Below, one piece after another: positions 59,862 through 64,000 of a stretch of 64,000 bases of DNA. The stretch covers positions 1,488,001 through 1,552,000 of the forward strand of contig CAJVGD010000001.1 in assembly GCA_910890315.1 (NCBI GenBank), written 5' to 3'. The stretch comes from Serendipita indica DSM 11827 (Eukaryota > Basidiomycota > Agaricomycetes > Sebacinales > Serendipitaceae). The notes under the pieces are model-generated. The model searched no databases. It had not been told where the DNA came from and worked only from the letters and a program-made list of their open reading frames with translations. Each line of letters starts with the position of its first letter. Within the stretch, counting starts at the first letter, position 1. The position numbers and the translations under genes were made by a program.

Positions 59862-62186
59862 ATGGGGTCTCCCTCCCAAGATGACCTAAAGATTCTTAAG
59901 AGCACACCGAATTCTCAAGCAATTTACTGGACAGATTACTTCCCCGAGGGCGTTTGTTCGTCCTTGGATGAGTCTGGTGGCTCCTTAGTAGGTGACCGAC
60001 AGCTGGATGACATTACTATGGACTCTAAGATTCTGCAGAAGAGTGGACTCGATGAGGGAATCGACAACACACTCCTGACTGACGCCGTGTTTGTTCCCTG
60101 CCTTGCTTCCAGCCTCGCCTGCAACGGCGCTCTACACGTCCTAGACGACACTAGGGCTTGTCTATCCATGTCAAGGATGCTGTCAGGCCTGAATGAGCAG
60201 CGAACCAAGGCACTCTTAGTAAGCATTCAAGATCACGCGCGCCCTTCTTTCACGATGGACATAGATTGGCATCTGTTACAGACGTAGAAACGTCCCGACC
60301 TCGGCTGAAACAGCATCTTCAATCTCTGGTCATACAATACTTGCCGAAAGCTATGAGACATCGGCCCTCACATCCACTTCCTACGCAAATACGATCTATG
60401 TGGGTGAAAGATTGTCGTGGGTTGCACTGGATGGCCCTTGGAGAGACATTGAAAGCATTGAATCGTATCTGAGGAGTAGGTGACTGATGGAAAAACAGTA
60501 CTGATGCTGATAGGCCCCCAGAGAATTGCCCGTACCGCGAAGTACGCAAGTTGTCGGACGAGATGGAGCCCGGGCAGGTTTCTCGCGAGAATATTGTTCG
60601 TATCTTTTGATTGGGTGTTTCCAAGGCTAATGAACTGAGCAGATAACGCAACTGAAGTGGCTCGTAGAGGGTGCTCAAGAAGGCGACCGGCTTCTTCTGC
60701 ACTGTCAGCTGATGATCTGTAATTTTGGTACTCGATTGACGTCTTTCAGATTCAGGACATGGGTATCAGCGTCCGACCCGGAGTTCAACAGAGGATGACT
60801 TTTTCGACGAGAGTGAGTTCCTATAGTGCTTTCAAGTCCCACTCTTATGGTCAACAGCGATTGTACCCGAAGATTGTCCCTATCCAGATGCCCTGGATGG
60901 CAAGGTTAAGGAGGAATGCCCGGTCGACTGTCAATGTCCACCAGGTGCAACGTATTGCTGGAAAAGGTCATACAATGGCATGATCCGAGACAATGAGCTT
61001 CGTGATCTTCTCGTCAAGAGCCTCCCAAAAGGTGTCAAGTTGTTGGTATGTCCATGGTTTCTTGTTCCCAGCCACAAACACGCGCGCGTGGCGAACATCC
61101 AAGTCGGGTTCTAGTATACCTATCATGTTACTGACTGATAATAGGCAATGTTTGACTGCTGTCACTCCGGGACAATGGTGGACTTGCAATACCAGTACAA
61201 GCATCGGCCCAACAGAAAGAAGAATCGGCTCCGTAAATACCAGGTTCGACCAGTCGAAGGGACAGAAAACAAGCTTGCACCCAATAGCATCCAAGCCCTC
61301 ATCCTCACCCACTCTTTCACTTCTGCCGCGGTTGCCTTGGAAGCTGGTGTTGGTAGCCCGACCGGCTCTGGGGATCTTTCACCGGGTAGTCCACCGCACT
61401 TTTTCAGCGACCGCCCACTATGCACTACACCCATAGACGACAGTCCACCGAAGCTAGGACTACACCGGAGGTGAGTAGGATGCTATTGGCCGTCTGTGTG
61501 CTAATGACTCTTATTAGGCTCAGTCAGGCAATGCACGAACGTCATAGCGAGTATCAAAAGGCAGACGCTGGTGGTAGAGTGGTGAGTGATTCCGATCTCA
61601 GGAATTGGTTACAGCTTCTGACAATTTATCAGATGGTTATTTCTGCGTGCTGCGACGATCAAGAAATCTTCGAACTAAAAAATCAGCATGAGAATTATCC
61701 AACCTATTACACTACCAGCGGACTTCTCACGTTTGTAAGTATTGCTTCGTATACTTGCCCTCAAACCTGACAATGATCGATTCAAGTCTCTCCTCCAAGT
61801 CCTTAATCGTACCCCTCAACCGCGGCGACACCAATTGATTAAGGAAATGACGTGTGTATCCTTTTATGAGCGGATCACGATCTGATGATATGTAGGGAGA
61901 TATTCAAGGTGAAGCATAGGGAAAGAATAGAGCAACTGAAGCGGGAACAAATTGCATACAACAATCATTACGCCGAGTATCAACGAGCCCTGGCGTCAAA
62001 CCAAAGCTATCCGACGGATGTGCTTACCGCAGAGTATCAGAAGTATATGGATTATGAAAAGGCACTGAAATCGAGTAAGCTGAGTGTCCCAATCTTATCC
62101 AGCAACTATGACATCGTGAGCCAGTTTATTTTCTACGACTTGACACTGATTTGCTTCAGAAGCTCAACGGCACCTTCAAACTATGA
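59862..62186 (+). CDS. Caspase-domain (metacaspase-like, peptidase C14) protein 1
   Basis: A cysteine protease-fold protein. An N-terminal region of about 120 residues without known domain is followed by the caspase fold: QRTKALL|IGICYRRR (first strand), ALDGPWRDIESIESYLRS, QLKWLVEGAQEGDRLLLHYS|GHGYQRPTR with the catalytic His at 60758-60760, and LL|AMFDCCHSGTMVDL with the catalytic Cys at 61160-61162. Between them sits an insert, ECPVDCQCPPGATYCWKRSY, holding four Cys. The C-terminal region after the p20-like part is helical (HSEYQKADAGG, YAEYQRALASN) and ends at TGA 62184-62186. It has no proline-rich or zinc-finger prodomain, so it is not a classical type I metacaspase. Fungal caspase-like proteins usually cleave after Arg/Lys and can act in stress or cell death; its role here is unknown. 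Confidence 0.85.
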
Positions 62187-62612
62187 CAATTATCATTATT
62201 TCGAGCACCTCGACGCTATGTACGGTGTATTGTATACTGTATCACAAACTCATTCCCTCTGGCAATCTGTTTACGAGAAAGGCTTATGATGTGGGAGTAT
62301 GTATTCAGTGATGTCCATGGCATCATGCAATTGATGCCGTTGGGCAAGCTGGTAGATTGTCCACCATCATAGAAGAGGCTTCTGGCCGCGGCACAATTCG
62401 AAAGGACTGTGGCTCAACTATCACGCCGTTGAATAAACGCGATAATTATCGACGGGCTTCTGCGTGATTGGCTGCTCGGGCTGACCGTTAGGCAGCGCCC
62501 TCGCTCATGATTGGCTGAGAACCCAGCCCATATGCCATGGTGTGCCGTACTCAACCAGCTTTGGGCACCTCATAGACGCTGAGGGTTGCTCTCAACCTCG
62601 TCCTCGCCCTGC
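62187..62612. promoter_or_regulatory. Spacer between the caspase genes with two inverted CCAAT boxes
   Basis: The identical 10-mer TGATTGGCTG occurs at 62465-62474 and 62508-62517, 43 bp apart. On the other strand each reads CAGCCAATCA, a CCAAT box, about 100-150 bp before the next ATG. This is a plausible promoter for caspase gene 2. Confidence 0.5.
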
Positions 62613-64000
62613 ATGCCCTCTTTAACCGAACGACATTCTGCCGCTCAAAATGACAGCACTGCGCACCGTAGGAGTATCAGTATTCCTTACAAACCAGAAA
62701 CTCGACGAACAAAGGCACTTTTGGTACGTCTCCACACGCGCTTGGGCGACTGGCTGACGAGACCCATAGATTGGCATTGGGTATAAGCGTAAAACTCCCC
62801 CCGGACCGCAGAGAGCTGCAACTTCTAGTACTGCGTGTACAGATCTCAGTGAAATCTCCACCCAACCGTCGATATTGTCAGCCACCTCCTATGCTCCGAC
62901 CCTGGCGTCGACTTCCACTGCGCATGCAAGCGACATATCAGGCTGGGGGGCGCTAGAAGGGCCTTGGGGGATATTAAACGCGTCAAGTCCTTCATGGATG
63001 GTCTGTCGATTTGTTGATGAGTTTACCGGTGCTGACGCTTCTCGAAGAGAGATGGCGGTACACTGACGTACATATGATATCTGATGAAAACGAAGCGCTC
63101 GAATGTTCTCGAGAAAACATTGTAAGTCACCTGTATAGGTCGCTCGAACTCGCTAACACTCCGTAGCTCAAGGAGCTAGAGTGGCTAGTTCAAGGCGCTG
63201 AAAAGGGCCACCGCCTCTTCCTTTACTGTAGGTTACTGTAAGAACCATTATTTGTAACCGACGCGTCATCAGACTCTGGACATGGATTCCAGCGTCCTAC
63301 ACGAAGCCCTACAGAGGATGATCACATGGATGAAGGTGAGTCGAGCCAGCTTACACCATTCAACCATTTAATTGTGATAGGGATGGTCCCTAGGGATTGC
63401 CTGCGACCAGCGCTCCGAAACGGCAAGGTCACGAAACCCTGCCCGATTGATTGCTTGTGCCCACCCGGAGCGAACTATTGCTGGAAGCGAACATATCAGG
63501 GGATGATCCGAGACAATGAGCTCTACAATATATTGGTCAAGAATTTGAATGGGGCGAACCTGCTGGTAAGCCTGTTGTCATCGTTCCAACTCGGCCGACC
63601 ATTCTAGGCAATTTTCGACTGCTGCCACTCTGGAACCATATTAGACTTGGGTTTCGAGTATACACATACAAGTGACCAGAAGGCAGAGGTCAAAAGGAAA
63701 AGTTTCCGCCGACAAAAACCGTGGCCGGTTGAGGGCACAGAGAACAAGCTTTCACCCAACAGTACTTATTCTCGCGTTCTGAGCGCTAGCTTAAGCGCTG
63801 TTTCGCTGGTACTTGATGGAACCGGTAAGCCAGATGGCCCCTCACGCCCAAGTATCGCTCTCTCGACTGGGACCACGAGGATACTGGATGGTCCAGTCTA
63901 TGAAACGCCTATCGAGGTTTATCCCCCTAAGGACCCTTGTCAGGATGATCAGGAAAGGATCAGCCAGGCTGTTTGCGATAGTTTCAGGGAGTACCAGAGG
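62613..64000 (+). CDS. Caspase-domain (metacaspase-like) protein 2, cut by the window end, with a possible frame slip
   Basis: This tandem paralogue of gene 1 starts MPSLTERHSAAQNDSTAHRR with a shorter N-terminal region. It continues RRTKALL|IGIGYKRKTPP, ENILKELEWLVQGAEKGHRL, FLYY|SGHGFQRPTRSPTEDD (catalytic His 63281-63283) and LL|AIFDCCHSGTILDL (catalytic Cys 63623-63625). The insert CPIDCLCPPGANYCWKRTYQ is conserved with gene 1. At 62966-62970 (a run of five G) the frame shifts. GALEGPWG aligns with gene 1 ALDGPW and the expected DIKRVKSFMDGL lies one frame over, as if one G were missing. This is either a sequencing error or an inactivating change; the active-site codons downstream are intact. 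The C-terminal part lies beyond base 64000. Confidence 0.78.

Overview
This window is nuclear DNA of a filamentous basidiomycete (Agaricomycetes). Almost every gene is split by short introns of about 45-65 nt with GT..AG ends and CTAAC/CTGAC-like branch sites. The gene content is also fungal: U2A', MCM5, TRAPP, BCK1, Pom1/DYRK, GAC1-type CBM21 protein, ATG8, BUB2, a DUF6533 seven-helix protein, and tandem P450 and caspase-domain genes. A relative of Rhizoctonia/Ceratobasidium is my best guess from the look of the accessory genes; this is recognition, not proof. I see no CRISPR array, rRNA, convincing tRNA, transposon or virus-derived element.

Layout. 1-0.97 kb: 3' part of an unrecognised beta-rich protein. 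1.0-9.5 kb: housekeeping block (U2A' and MCM5 back to back, an SGNH hydrolase that has lost catalytic residues, a metaxin/SAM37-like import protein, a DUF1776 reductase-like protein). 9.7-13.8 kb: two P450 genes in direct tandem, the first dead, the second apparently intact. 13.8-18.2 kb: an unrecognised Ser/Pro-rich protein and a DUF6533 membrane protein. 18.6-23 kb: four very tightly packed genes (TRAPPC4, a diacylglycerol/sphingoid-base kinase, an omega-amidase, UMP-CMP kinase). 23.7-45 kb: large signalling genes (BCK1 MAPKKK, DYRK/Pom1-like kinase, PP1-targeting CBM21 protein, inositol polyphosphate multikinase) mixed with ribosome genes (mitochondrial uL15, RPF2). 45-53 kb: ATG8 and BUB2 back to back, an expanded-family kinase, an unrecognised acidic protein, a Nudix CoA-diphosphatase-like protein with a peroxisomal tail, and a GSKIP-domain protein. 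53-64 kb is the most accessory-looking part: a nucleotidyltransferase-fold protein, a berberine-bridge-type FAD oxidoreductase and two tandem caspase-domain genes, the second cut by the window end.

Cell-wall and polarity signalling (BCK1, DYRK), glycogen/PP1 control (CBM21), mitotic exit (BUB2), autophagy (ATG8) and secretion (TRAPPC4) sit together, but nothing in the sequence shows they are co-regulated beyond shared divergent promoters of 80-150 bp. The most interesting items for follow-up are the caspase pair with a conserved Cys-rich insert between the catalytic residues, the nucleotidyltransferase-fold protein about 4 kb upstream of it, the catalytically depleted SGNH hydrolase, the intron difference and GC-AG intron in the P450 pair, and an apparent one-base frameshift in RPF2.

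All exon joins were read by eye, so internal boundaries are approximate, and the 5' ends flagged below are uncertain.
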